Assembly (NCBI RefSeq): GCF_029894425.1
Contig: NZ_JARXYJ010000001.1
Span: forward strand, 2,666,001-2,730,000
Length of the DNA: 64,000 bases
Source of the DNA: Streptomyces sp. SAI-127
GTDB taxonomy: Bacteria > Actinomycetota > Actinomycetes > Streptomycetales > Streptomycetaceae
Reading direction: 5' to 3'
Below the pieces are notes generated by a model, which saw nothing but the letters and a program-made list of their open reading frames with translations, was not told where the DNA came from and did no database searches. Position 1 is the first letter of the stretch. Every line of letters begins with the position of its first letter. Below, one piece after another: positions 51,246-59,813 of the stretch. A program made the translations under genes and the position numbers.

Positions 51246-52123
51246 CGACCGCTGTCGCACCCAAGCGCCGCCGCCTGATGCCGCGTTGGCGGGACTACGG
51301 CCGCCCCCGCGAACTCGTCGTCCGCTATCTGCTGCTCCTCCTGGTCCTCGGCCTCACCGTCGGCCCGCTTCTCTGGCAGCTCCTCGCCTCCCTGAAGAGC
51401 ACCGGCGAGGACGTCTTCGGCGCGAACGCCACCCTGCTGCCCCACCACCCGACCCTGCGGGCCTACCGGACCATCTTCGACCAGGTGCCGGTGGGCACGT
51501 ACATCAGGAACAGCCTGATCGTGGTCGCCCTGTCGGTCACCAGCCAGCTGGTCTTCTCCACCACCGCCGGCTACATGCTCTCCAAGCCCGGCTGGAAGGG
51601 CCGCAAGGCGGTCTGGGTGGTTCTGATCGCCTCGATGATGTTCCCCTTCGAGTCGATCATGGTGTCGCTGTTCCTGAGCATCCGGGACATGGGCCTGGTC
51701 GACCACCTGGCCGGCGTGTGGCTGCCCGGGTTCGTCGGCGCCATCAACGTCCTCCTCATGCGCGGCGCGTTCCTCGCGGTCCCGCGCGAGATCGAGGACT
51801 CGGCCATGCTCGACGGCGCGAACGAGTGGCAGCGCTTCCGGCACCTGTATCTGCCGTCCGCGTGGGGCGCGATCCTGGTGGTCGTCATCAACACCTTCAT
51901 CAGCGCCTGGGACGACTTCCTGTGGCCGCTGATCGTGTTGCGCTCCGAGAGCAACATGACGCTGACGCTGGGACTTTCCCGCCTGCAGAACTCGTCGTTC
52001 GGCTACGACCAGCGGATGGTCATGGCCGGCTCGGTGATCTCCGTGATCCCGGTGCTGGTGCTGTTCGTGATCACCCAGCGGTGGTTCTACAAGGGTGTCT
52101 CGTCAGGGGCCGTCAAGCTGTGA
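51242..52123 (+). CDS. Sugar ABC transporter permease (MalG type)
   Basis: 293 residues with six membrane helices and EAA motif EIEDSAMLDGANEWQRFRHLYLPS; ends WFYKGVSSGAVKL as typical MalG proteins do. ATG at 51242 overlaps the previous stop (ATGA). The last 37 bases overlap the end of the convergent GH3 gene, leaving no room for a terminator between them. Confidence 0.9.
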   Translation: MTTAVAPKRRRLMPRWRDYGRPRELVVRYLLLLLVLGLTVGPLLWQLLASLKSTGEDVFGANATLLPHHPTLRAYRTIFDQVPVGTYIRNSLIVVALSVTSQLVFSTTAGYMLSKPGWKGRKAVWVVLIASMMFPFESIMVSLFLSIRDMGLVDHLAGVWLPGFVGAINVLLMRGAFLAVPREIEDSAMLDGANEWQRFRHLYLPSAWGAILVVVINTFISAWDDFLWPLIVLRSESNMTLTLGLSRLQNSSFGYDQRMVMAGSVISVIPVLVLFVITQRWFYKGVSSGAVKL

Positions 52124-54315
52124 CCCCGCGCGGCGAGCGCCTCCCCGGCTGAGGCGGCGACCCTGATCTCGACCGTCCTGGAAGGGGCGAGCTGCTCGGG
52201 GTCCAGGGTCAGCGAGACCGTACGGCGCTCACCCGGAGCCAGGCCGACACCCTCGAACGCGCACAGTTCGAGGGTGCGCGGCCAGGTGGGGGTGAGCAGG
52301 CGCCGCAGATAGACCTGGACGACCGAACGCCCGTACCGCTGACCGGTGTTGGTGACATCGACCTCGACCGTGAGGCCCGTGAGCCGTGGCGTGCCGTACG
52401 CGAAACTCGTGTACGACAGCCCGTGCCCGAAGGAGTACCGCGGCTGCGTGCTCTCGTCCACGTATCCGCCGTACTCGGTGTCCTTGTGGTTGTAGTGAAC
52501 GGGGAGTTGGGCCGCCGAGCGCGGAACTGAGACGGGCAGTCGGCCCGCCGGCTCCGTGAGCCCCAGCAGTACCCCGGCGATCGCCTCACCGCCCCACGGG
52601 CCCGGATACCAGGCGGTGAGCAGCGCGGCGGCGGTGTCGGGGACGAGGTGCGGGCGGCCCTGGATCAGGACGACCGCCGTGGGCGTGCCGGTCGCGACGA
52701 CGGCGTCCAGGAGCGCGTACTGGGCCGTGCCGAGCCGCAGTCCGGCCAGGTCGACGCCCTCGCCGCAGGTCATCTCGGACACGGTTTTGCGCGCGGCCCC
52801 GTTGGCGTCGAACTCCGTCTCGGGGGTACGGGCGCTGCTGCCGCCCAGCACCAGGACGGCCAGGTCGGACGCGGCGGCCTGGGCGATGGCCTCGGGGATC
52901 CCGGAGAGGTCGGCGCCGGTGAGGGCGCAGCCGGGGGCGTGGCGGATCTCCAGGCCGGGCGGGGCGAGGCGGCGCAGGGCGTCGAGGACGCTGCTGCCGG
53001 TGCCGGGACGCTGCGGGGCGGTGTAGTCGCCCAACTGGTGTGCGGTGGTGGCGGCCTGGGGTCCGAGGACGGCGATCCGTGAGACGTTCGCGCCGATCGG
53101 CAACGCGCCGTCGTTGCGCAGGAGGGTGACGGCCGCCCGGGCGGCCTCCCTGCTGATCGCCTCACCGTCGGCCGGCGGGCGGGCCGTCGCGTCCTGCTGG
53201 TCGAAGAGGCCCAGCCTGAACTTGAGCCGCAGCACGCGGGCGACGGCGGTGTCGAGGGTCTGCTCGCTCACCAGACCACGCTCGACGGCTTCCTCCAGAT
53301 GGGTGAAGCCCTCGTCCCAGAGGCTCAGATCCACACCGGAGTCGAGGGCGAGAGCACCCGCGGAGACCTTGTCCCCCGTGATCCGGGCCAGCCGGTCGAC
53401 GGCCAGGCCGTCCGCCATGACGAGCCCGTCGAAGCCCCAGTCCTCGCGCAACAGCCCGGTGAGCAGGGCGCGGTTGCCGGAGCAGGGCATCCCGTCGACC
53501 TCGTTGTACGCGGCCATGACGGCGGCGGCGCCCGCGCGGACACCGGCCCGGGCGGCGGGGAGGTGGATCTCGTGGAGTTCGCGCAGGCCGAGTTCGGACT
53601 CGGCGGAGTTGCGGCCGCCGACGGTGGCACCCTGGCCGGCGAAGTGCTTGAGGACGACAGGAGCCTTGTCGGCGGCGAAGACGTCGTCGCCCGGGACCCC
53701 CTGCATTCCCCGGACCAGCGCCTCCGTCAGCCGGGCGGCCAGGTACGGGTCCTCGCCGAAGCACTCCTCCGTACGGCCCCAGCGCGGGTCGCGGACGATG
53801 TCCAGCGCCGAGACGAGGGCCACGTGGCCGCCGCGGGCACGGAGTTCGGCGGCGGCGTGCGCGGCGGCGCGCTCGTGGAGGTCGGGGTCCCAGGTGGCGC
53901 CGATCGCCAGGTTGACCGGGAGGACCGTGCCGTCGAGGGCCATGAGGCCGTGCGGGACCTCCTCGACGAAGAGTGCGGGGATGCCGAGCCGGCTCCGGCC
54001 CATGACATGCCGCTGGACCAGTTCGGCGAGGGCGGCTCCGTCCTGCGCGCCGGGTCCGCTCCCGTGCTCCACGCCGGACCAGGCGTCGGCGCGCTGGAGG
54101 CCGTACAGGGCACCGAGTCCCTCGAAACGGTCGGTCTCGGCGTGCAGGGCCTCGGTGAGTTCGAACCCGCCGTCGGAGGTGCGGCGGTAGGCGTCCCAGC
54201 CGTACATGCGCTGGTTGAGCTGGCCGGCCTTCTCGCGCAGGGTCATCCGGGACAACAGGTCGCGGACGCGGGCGGCCACGGGTGCGGTGGGGTCGCGGTA
54301 GAGGACATCGCTCAT
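52087..54315 (-). CDS. GH3 beta-glycosidase (three-domain, cytoplasmic)
   Basis: 742 residues with the full GH3 layout: TIM barrel containing RDPRWGRTEECFGEDP, KHF at 223-225 and nucleophile D302 in GLVMADGLA; an alpha/beta sandwich; and a fibronectin-III-like end (DVTNTGQRYGRSVVQVYL). Substrates of this class are beta-glucosides, xylosides or related; here, beside GlcNAc and mannose genes, specificity is open. No signal peptide. ATG at 54315 overlaps the stop of the kinase gene upstream (ATGA), giving a kinase-glycosidase operon. Confidence 0.9.
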   Translation of the reverse strand: MSDVLYRDPTAPVAARVRDLLSRMTLREKAGQLNQRMYGWDAYRRTSDGGFELTEALHAETDRFEGLGALYGLQRADAWSGVEHGSGPGAQDGAALAELVQRHVMGRSRLGIPALFVEEVPHGLMALDGTVLPVNLAIGATWDPDLHERAAAHAAAELRARGGHVALVSALDIVRDPRWGRTEECFGEDPYLAARLTEALVRGMQGVPGDDVFAADKAPVVLKHFAGQGATVGGRNSAESELGLRELHEIHLPAARAGVRAGAAAVMAAYNEVDGMPCSGNRALLTGLLREDWGFDGLVMADGLAVDRLARITGDKVSAGALALDSGVDLSLWDEGFTHLEEAVERGLVSEQTLDTAVARVLRLKFRLGLFDQQDATARPPADGEAISREAARAAVTLLRNDGALPIGANVSRIAVLGPQAATTAHQLGDYTAPQRPGTGSSVLDALRRLAPPGLEIRHAPGCALTGADLSGIPEAIAQAAASDLAVLVLGGSSARTPETEFDANGAARKTVSEMTCGEGVDLAGLRLGTAQYALLDAVVATGTPTAVVLIQGRPHLVPDTAAALLTAWYPGPWGGEAIAGVLLGLTEPAGRLPVSVPRSAAQLPVHYNHKDTEYGGYVDESTQPRYSFGHGLSYTSFAYGTPRLTGLTVEVDVTNTGQRYGRSVVQVYLRRLLTPTWPRTLELCAFEGVGLAPGERRTVSLTLDPEQLAPSRTVEIRVAASAGEALAARGHSLTAPDETPL

Positions 54316-55370
54316 GAGGGGTGCGCCAGCCGTGCGAGGGCGACCGCGCCGGGACAGCCGTCGGCCACCCAGTCGAGGCTCAGGCCGTGGCTGTGGAGCC
54401 GTTCGGCCAGCGGGGCCGTGAGCGGCCCCCGGGGACCGAGCAGGCCGCCGGTGGCGACGATCCGTTCGCCGGGGCGCGGTTCCAGCGCCCGTACGGTCTC
54501 CAGCAGGTGGTCCGCCGCCTCGCTCATGATCGTCTTGGCTACGGCGTCCTGCTCGGCGGCCGCGTCGGCGACCAGCGGGGCGAAGCGGGCCAGCCGGATC
54601 GGCGGATCGGCCATGACGGCGGGCAGCAGATGGCGGCGGAAGTCCTCACGCCGGGCGCGTGACCAGCCGGGGACGCCGGTGGGGTGGGCGCCGGTACCGC
54701 TCGGCAGGGCGGTGCCGCCTTGGTCGTAGGAAGGGATTCCGCCCTTCGGGAGGACGTCTACCGGCAGGCCGAGGGTGCGGCCGACCCAGCCGGCGAGGAC
54801 GGTCGGACGGCCGCGGCCGTCGGCCATGCGAAGGGCCGCGCGGACCGCGCTGCGGCCGATCCAGAAGCCGCTGCCCTCGTCGCCGAGGAGCCAGCCGTCG
54901 CCGTCCACCGTTGTCGTGGCGTGTCGGTCGGTGATGCGCATGGCGACCGCGCCCGTGCCCGCGACCAGGGCGAGGCCGTCGGAGGGGGTGCCGGGGGCTG
55001 CGGCGAAGGCGGCCTCGATGTCGCTGCAGACGCCGACCCGGCAGGCCGGGATGCCGAGGCGTCCCAGGGCCTCGGTGAGGGCCGTGCGGGCCCTGGAAGT
55101 GCCGGGGTCCTGCTCGGAGGCCGCCGTGGCGCCCGCGAAACCGCCGGTCACGGCCACGACCCGGGCACGCGCCCCCTCGGGCACCACTTGGGCCAGCGCC
55201 TCGGCGAGGTGGTCGATGAGCTGCGGGACCGGCACGGTCATGGCGTTGCCGGGGCCGCCGGTGCTCTCGCCCAGCACGCGACCGTCGTCGGCGGCGGCGA
55301 GGACCGCGCGGGTGCGGGTGCCCCCGGCGTCGAGGCCGACGACCAATTCTTGGTTCAAATCATTACCCAT
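54312..55370 (-). CDS. BadF/BcrA-type N-acetylglucosamine kinase
   Basis: 352 residues of the ASKHA kinase fold: LDAGGTRTRAVLAA (phosphate 1), VTGGFAGA, GLALVAGTGAVAMRI (phosphate 2), DGWLLGDEGSGFWIG, IVATGGLLGPRGPL (adenosine). The DEGSGFWIG segment is typical of GlcNAc kinases in this family. It would phosphorylate GlcNAc released in the cytoplasm, feeding amino-sugar catabolism and perhaps making the RpiR effector. ATG at 55370; the operator half-site TTGAACCA lies within its first codons. Operon with GH3. Confidence 0.85.
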   Translation of the reverse strand: MGNDLNQELVVGLDAGGTRTRAVLAAADDGRVLGESTGGPGNAMTVPVPQLIDHLAEALAQVVPEGARARVVAVTGGFAGATAASEQDPGTSRARTALTEALGRLGIPACRVGVCSDIEAAFAAAPGTPSDGLALVAGTGAVAMRITDRHATTTVDGDGWLLGDEGSGFWIGRSAVRAALRMADGRGRPTVLAGWVGRTLGLPVDVLPKGGIPSYDQGGTALPSGTGAHPTGVPGWSRARREDFRRHLLPAVMADPPIRLARFAPLVADAAAEQDAVAKTIMSEAADHLLETVRALEPRPGERIVATGGLLGPRGPLTAPLAERLHSHGLSLDWVADGCPGAVALARLAHPS

Positions 55371-55384
55371 CGACGACTATGGTG
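55345..55384. promoter_or_regulatory. Divergent operator region, kinase and GH5-like genes
   Basis: TTGGTTCAAATCATT begins at 55350 and carries the locus half-site TGGTTCA; it overlaps the first codons of the kinase gene. On the plus strand TTCAAA (55354-55359) and TATGGT (55378-55383), 18 bases apart, can serve as -35 and -10, predicting a start near 55390. Confidence 0.5.
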
Positions 55385-55385
55385 A

Positions 55386-56648
55386 TTGATACATTCGCGC
55401 AGGACAAGGCCCCGGCCCGAGGAGGATCCCATTCCCACGCTCCGCTTCGGCGTCAACTACACGCCCCGCCACGGCTGGTTCCACGCCTGGCACGACTTCG
55501 ATCCGGGCCGCGCCCGCGAGGACCTGGCCCACATAGCCGGGCTCGGCCTCGACCACGTCCGGGTCTTCCACCTCTGGCCGCTCCTGCAGCCCAACCGCAC
55601 GCTGATCCGCACCGCCGCCGTGGACCAGCTGACGCAGCTGGTCGACCTGGCGGCCGAGGCGGGCCTCGACGTCCTGGTGGACGGCGTGCAGGGCCATCTG
55701 TCGAGCTTCGACTTCTACCCGGAGTGGACCCGCAGCTGGCACCACCGCAACGTCTTCACCGACCCGGAGGCGATCGACGCCCAGGCGGACCTGCTCCGCA
55801 CCCTCGGCCGCGCCCTCGCCGGCCGCCCGAACCTCATCGGCCTCCAGCTGGGCAACGAGCTCAACAACCTCATCGAGCACAACCCGGCGACGGTGGCGGA
55901 GGTCGACCACTACCTGGACACCCTGCTGGCCGCCGCCCGGGACGGCCTGGGCTCCCAGGGCCTCGTCACCCACTCCGCGTACGACGCGGCCTGGTACGGC
56001 GACGACCACCCCTTCACCCCGGAGGCCTCGGCCCGCAAGGGCGACCTCACCACGGTCCACCCCTGGGTCTTCTCCGGCGGCTGCGCGAGCCTCTACGGCC
56101 CCCGCTCCCCCCAGGTCCTGCACCTCGCCGAATACGGCACGGAACTGGCCAAGGCCTACGCCGCGGACCCGTCCCGCCCGGTCTGGGTCCAGGAGACAGG
56201 CGCCCCCGAACCCCACATCCCGGCCGCCGACGCCCCGCACTTCGCCCGCGAGACGATCCTGAACGCGTCGGGTTGCGAGAACCTGTGGGGCGTGACGTGG
56301 TGGTGCTCCCACGACGTGGACCGCTCCCTGGCGGACTTCCCGGAGCTGGAGTACACGCTGGGGTTGTTCGACGCGGAGGGGCGCCCCAAGCCGATCGCTC
56401 AGGCGCTGGCGACGACGATCACCGAACTGCGGGCCGGATCACTGCCGGCTGAGCCACGCGACACGGCCCTGGTCCTGGCCTGCACACCGTCCACGCGATC
56501 GGTGTCGGGGCCGGGCGGGGCGTACTTCGAGGAGTGGATGCGCCTGCGCCAGCAGGGGTTGCGTCCGGCGGTGGTCCTGGCGGAACGGGCGGAGGACGCG
56601 GGCTATCTGGCGGCAAGAGGGGTCAAGGAGCTCATACACATTCCATGA
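55386..56648 (+). CDS. GH5-like glycoside hydrolase, candidate beta-mannosidase
   Basis: 420 residues from TTG 55386. TIM-barrel pattern of clan A: RFGVNYTPRHGWFH, acid/base E158 in LQLGNELNN, nucleophile E270 in VWVQETGAP, and WGVTWWCSHD. A C-terminal segment of about 60 residues follows. No signal peptide. Some bacterial GH5 enzymes of this size (subfamily 18) cleave Man-beta-1,4-GlcNAc, which would fit the locus; that is inference. The start is doubtful: a perfect GAGGAGG (55419-55425) stands 5 bases before ATT at 55431, immediately before PTLRFGVNYTP, whereas TTG 55386 has no ribosome site. Confidence 0.83.
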   Translation: MIHSRRTRPRPEEDPIPTLRFGVNYTPRHGWFHAWHDFDPGRAREDLAHIAGLGLDHVRVFHLWPLLQPNRTLIRTAAVDQLTQLVDLAAEAGLDVLVDGVQGHLSSFDFYPEWTRSWHHRNVFTDPEAIDAQADLLRTLGRALAGRPNLIGLQLGNELNNLIEHNPATVAEVDHYLDTLLAAARDGLGSQGLVTHSAYDAAWYGDDHPFTPEASARKGDLTTVHPWVFSGGCASLYGPRSPQVLHLAEYGTELAKAYAADPSRPVWVQETGAPEPHIPAADAPHFARETILNASGCENLWGVTWWCSHDVDRSLADFPELEYTLGLFDAEGRPKPIAQALATTITELRAGSLPAEPRDTALVLACTPSTRSVSGPGGAYFEEWMRLRQQGLRPAVVLAERAEDAGYLAARGVKELIHIP

Positions 56649-56653
56649 AGGTG

Positions 56654-56731
56654 AGCGCCTCGAAGGGGCGCGGGGCTGTATCGATATGCGGCTCCGCCGC
56701 GTGGGCGCGACAAGCCCCCACCGGCCCGCAG
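56654..56731 (+). repeat. Dispersed GC-rich element, long form
   Basis: GCGCCTCGAAGGGGCGC (56655-56671) is an imperfect hairpin, followed by GGGGCT, a central TGCGGCTCCGCCGCG and the end CAAGCCCCCACCGGCCCG. It nearly repeats the copy at 41875 and likewise fills the gap between two convergent genes, here the GH5-like and GH3 genes. Confidence 0.83.
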
Positions 56732-56736
56732 ACGAA

Positions 56737-58215
56737 TCACCGCGCTCCGACCAGCACTTCAGCCACCGCCCGCAGATTGACCCTCCCCCGCCCGTAAGAA
56801 CACAACGCATCCCCCTCCGGCAGCCCCGTGGCGACCCGTACCACCCCCGGCCGCCGGGCCTCGATCACCTCCCGCATGCGGGCCTGCCAGGGATGCAGGC
56901 CCGCATCGCACGTGGCCACGACCAGTGGCGCACCCCCGGCCTTGGCCAGGATTTCCTCGACCGCACCTTCCAGATCGGCGGGCTCCCCGTTGACCGCCGT
57001 CCCCGTGGCCGTCGGATCAACGGCCAGCACCGCGGTCAGCAGATCCTCCCCACCCCAGTTCAACGCCGGATGCGGCGCCGGAAACAGGTCCACGACATGC
57101 GCCCCGGACACGGGACCCGGCGAAACCTGCCCCCGCAGGGCCCGCCGAGCCGCCTCCAGCCCCGCCCCTTCGTCCCATACAGCGACTTCCGCGCCCGGCG
57201 TCGCATACCGCTCCGCCAGCCGCTGAACCCGCCCCGCGGCCTCCCGAACCCGTTCCTCGGCCAGCACCCCGTCCCGCAGCGCCTCGAGCACGGCGTCCCG
57301 GCACTCCAGAGTCACCCCCAGATCCGCCACGGCGACGATGACCTGGTCCGCTCCGGCGGCGAGGGCGATCCGCGCCCCCGCGGCCTCCCCGTACAGGTCC
57401 GCGATCGACTTCATCTCCAGTGCGTCACTGACCAGCACCCCGTCGAAGTCGAGCTCGTGCCGCAGCAGATCCCCCAGGATGCGCCGGCTGAGCGTGGCCG
57501 GCCGGTTGGGGTCCAGTGCCGGAAAGACGACGTGCGCACTCATCAGCATCGGCACACCCGCGGCTATCGCGGCCCGGAAGGGGCCGAGGTCGAGTTCCTC
57601 GTACGGCCGCGGGTCGACGGCGACTTCGTGGTGGCTGTCGGTGAGGGTGCCGCCGTGCCCGGGGAAGTGCTTGGCGCAGGAGGCGATGCCCCGCGCCTCG
57701 GTGGCCGCGATCCAGGCGCCCAGGTGCCGGGAGACCAGCTCTGGCTCGGTACCGAAGGCGCGCGTGCGCACGATCGGGTTGCCGGCCTGTCGCTGGATGT
57801 CGGCGACGGGTGCGTAGGAGGCGGTGATGCCCAGCGTGGCCAGATGTCCGGCGAGGGCGTCGGCGCAGCGGGCGGTGAGGTCCGGGTCGTCGACGACGCC
57901 GAGGGCGTAGGAGCCGGGGATCTCCGGGGCGCCCGCGGCGACCAGGTGCCCGATGCCGCCGCCCTCGTTGTCGATGGCGACCAGCAGGTCGGGCCTCAGC
58001 GCCCGCAGGGTGTCGGTGAGCCGGCGCACCTGTTCCGCGTCGCGCACGTTGCGGGTGAACAGGATGACTCCGCCGAGACCGCGGTCGATGAGCCGCTTCA
58101 GGGTGTCGGGGACGGCCGTGGTGCCCTCGAACCCGGCGACGAGACAGCGGTGTGCGGCCTCGTCGAGGTCGACGGGCAGGGCGGTGCGGGCAGGCTGGCG
58201 CTCGGTGTGGGTCAC
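56737..58215 (-). CDS. GH3 beta-N-acetylhexosaminidase (NagZ-like)
   Basis: 492 residues. NagZ features are clear: IDNEGGGIGHL, KHFPGHG at 182-188, the general acid/base H195 in TLTDSHHEV, and nucleophile D264 in LVSDALEMKS. The C-terminal ~150 residues add an alpha/beta domain found in larger members. It removes beta-linked GlcNAc in the cytoplasm, either from imported glycans or from muropeptides. GTG at 58215 is chosen because a -10-like TATGTT and an operator half-site lie just upstream; a longer frame to 58275 would contain them. Last gene of the glycan locus. Confidence 0.88.
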   Translation of the reverse strand: MTHTERQPARTALPVDLDEAAHRCLVAGFEGTTAVPDTLKRLIDRGLGGVILFTRNVRDAEQVRRLTDTLRALRPDLLVAIDNEGGGIGHLVAAGAPEIPGSYALGVVDDPDLTARCADALAGHLATLGITASYAPVADIQRQAGNPIVRTRAFGTEPELVSRHLGAWIAATEARGIASCAKHFPGHGGTLTDSHHEVAVDPRPYEELDLGPFRAAIAAGVPMLMSAHVVFPALDPNRPATLSRRILGDLLRHELDFDGVLVSDALEMKSIADLYGEAAGARIALAAGADQVIVAVADLGVTLECRDAVLEALRDGVLAEERVREAAGRVQRLAERYATPGAEVAVWDEGAGLEAARRALRGQVSPGPVSGAHVVDLFPAPHPALNWGGEDLLTAVLAVDPTATGTAVNGEPADLEGAVEEILAKAGGAPLVVATCDAGLHPWQARMREVIEARRPGVVRVATGLPEGDALCSYGRGRVNLRAVAEVLVGAR

Positions 58216-58251
58216 CCCCGGAATCTTCTGGCTCGTCCAGCCGAAAGTCAA

Positions 58252-58276
58252 CATACCAATGGTTCGGTCATTCATC
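58252..58276 (-). promoter_or_regulatory. Operator/promoter upstream of the NagZ-like gene
   Basis: On the + strand CAATGGTTCGGTCATTC carries the locus half-site (CAATGGTTC) plus ATTC. On the minus strand TATGTT just inside it can serve as -10, putting the start point about 35-40 bases before GTG 58215. Confidence 0.5.
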
Positions 58277-58297
58277 GCCGCGCGGGGCGGCCGTTCC

Positions 58298-59770
58298 TCA
58301 AGCCGGGTCCCAGCCCAGCCCGTCCGCGGAGGCGACGAGGTGACCTGTGCCCGCCGGACCGGTGTCGTCCAGGGGTCCGCCGTAGAGCGCCTGCTCCTGG
58401 AGATCGTTGCCGGTCCGGAAGGTCTCGCCGACGACCCGCGTGGACAGCAGCGGGTTCACCCGGTCGTCGGTGGTCGCCAACCGGCCCACCGCGCCTTCCA
58501 GTTCGGCCGCCGCGGCACTCCAGTGGTCCCCGAGCCGCTCCGGGCCCAGCACCGCCGAGTCACCCGAGACCAGTCCACCCGCCAGTTCGGCGAAGGCGGC
58601 CACCTCGGTGCTGTCGACCTTCGTGACCTTCTTCGCGGACCAGAAGTAGGACTCGTCGTTGCGCTCCATGTCGTAGAAGGCGATGAGGAACTCGTAGAAC
58701 ACCCCGTACTCACGCCGGTAGCGCGCCTCGAACTCGGCGAAGCCGCGCTCCTCGGGCACACTGCCGTCGAGTGCCGAGTTGACCGCGCGGGCCGCCAACA
58801 GGGCGCCGTAGGTGGCCAGATGGACGCCGGACGACAGCACCGGGTCCACGAAGCAGGCGGCGTCACCGACGAGCGCCATGCCGGGCGTCGAGAAGGACGT
58901 CTTCCAGTACGACCAGTCCTTGCGCACCCGCACCCGGTCGTACGGCGGCTCGGTCGCGGCCGGCACCCCGTCGAGCAGCTCGGCGACCTCCGGGCAGGCC
59001 CGGATCATGTCCCGCCAGGCGGCCCGCGGATCCCGCTGGACGGCGGCGGTGTGCTCGGGCGAGATCACGGCGCCGACGCTGGTCAGGTCGTCGCGCAGCG
59101 GGATGTACCAGAGCCAGCCGGCGTCGAACGCGGCACAGAAGATGTTGCCCCTGTTCGGCTCGGGGAGCCGCCGTCCGCCCGCGAGGTACCCGAACACGGC
59201 GAGATTGCGGAAGAAGTCCGAGTACACCCGCGTCCCGCCCACCCCGGAGTGCACCCGGCTGGTGCTGCCGGACGCGTCGATGACGTAACGGCCGTACGCG
59301 GTACGGGCGTTGCCGTCAGCGTCGGTGTACTCGACTCCGCGCACCCGCTCGTCGTCGGCGACGATCCGGCGCACTGTGCTGCCCTCCCGCACCTCGGCGC
59401 CGACGCGGGCGGCGTTGCGCAGCAGGATCTCGTCGAACCGGGAGCGCTCCACCTGGAAGGCGGTCGCCGTGGGTTCGGGCAGCCGGGGCGTCATGGAGAA
59501 GGAGAACTGCCACGGCTTCGGGTCGCGCCCCCAGCGCAGTGTGCCGCCGCGCTTGAGGGTGAACCCGGCCTCGGCGACCTCCTCGGCGACACCGAGGATG
59601 CCGCACAGGCCGTGCACGGTCGCCGGCAGCAGCGACTCGCCGATCTGGTACCTCGGGAACGTCTCCCGCTCCAGCAGCAGCACCCGGTGCCCGCGCATCG
59701 CGACGGCGGCCGCGGCGGTCGAGCCGGCCGGCCCGCCACCGACGACGATCAGGTCGTACTCGGGGTCCAT
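58298..59770 (-). CDS. Flavin-dependent halogenase
   Basis: 490 residues. FAD-binding GGGPAGS is at 11-17; catalytic-type Lys K73 is in LKRGGTLRWG; the halogenase hallmark WLWYIP is at 219-224; and GDAACFVDPVLSSGVHL binds FAD near the middle. The group resembles halogenases acting on phenolic or carrier-bound polyketide substrates (CmlS/CndH-like). ATG at 59770 has GGAG 7 bases upstream. It follows the PKS gene by 43 bases on the same strand, so chlorination of the polyketide or a precursor is likely; the halide and site are unknown. Confidence 0.88.
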   Translation of the reverse strand: MDPEYDLIVVGGGPAGSTAAAAVAMRGHRVLLLERETFPRYQIGESLLPATVHGLCGILGVAEEVAEAGFTLKRGGTLRWGRDPKPWQFSFSMTPRLPEPTATAFQVERSRFDEILLRNAARVGAEVREGSTVRRIVADDERVRGVEYTDADGNARTAYGRYVIDASGSTSRVHSGVGGTRVYSDFFRNLAVFGYLAGGRRLPEPNRGNIFCAAFDAGWLWYIPLRDDLTSVGAVISPEHTAAVQRDPRAAWRDMIRACPEVAELLDGVPAATEPPYDRVRVRKDWSYWKTSFSTPGMALVGDAACFVDPVLSSGVHLATYGALLAARAVNSALDGSVPEERGFAEFEARYRREYGVFYEFLIAFYDMERNDESYFWSAKKVTKVDSTEVAAFAELAGGLVSGDSAVLGPERLGDHWSAAAAELEGAVGRLATTDDRVNPLLSTRVVGETFRTGNDLQEQALYGGPLDDTGPAGTGHLVASADGLGWDPA

Positions 59771-59813
59771 CGGGAACTCCAGTTCTCGGTCGGGGGTTAC
59801 GCGGGTTGTCGGC

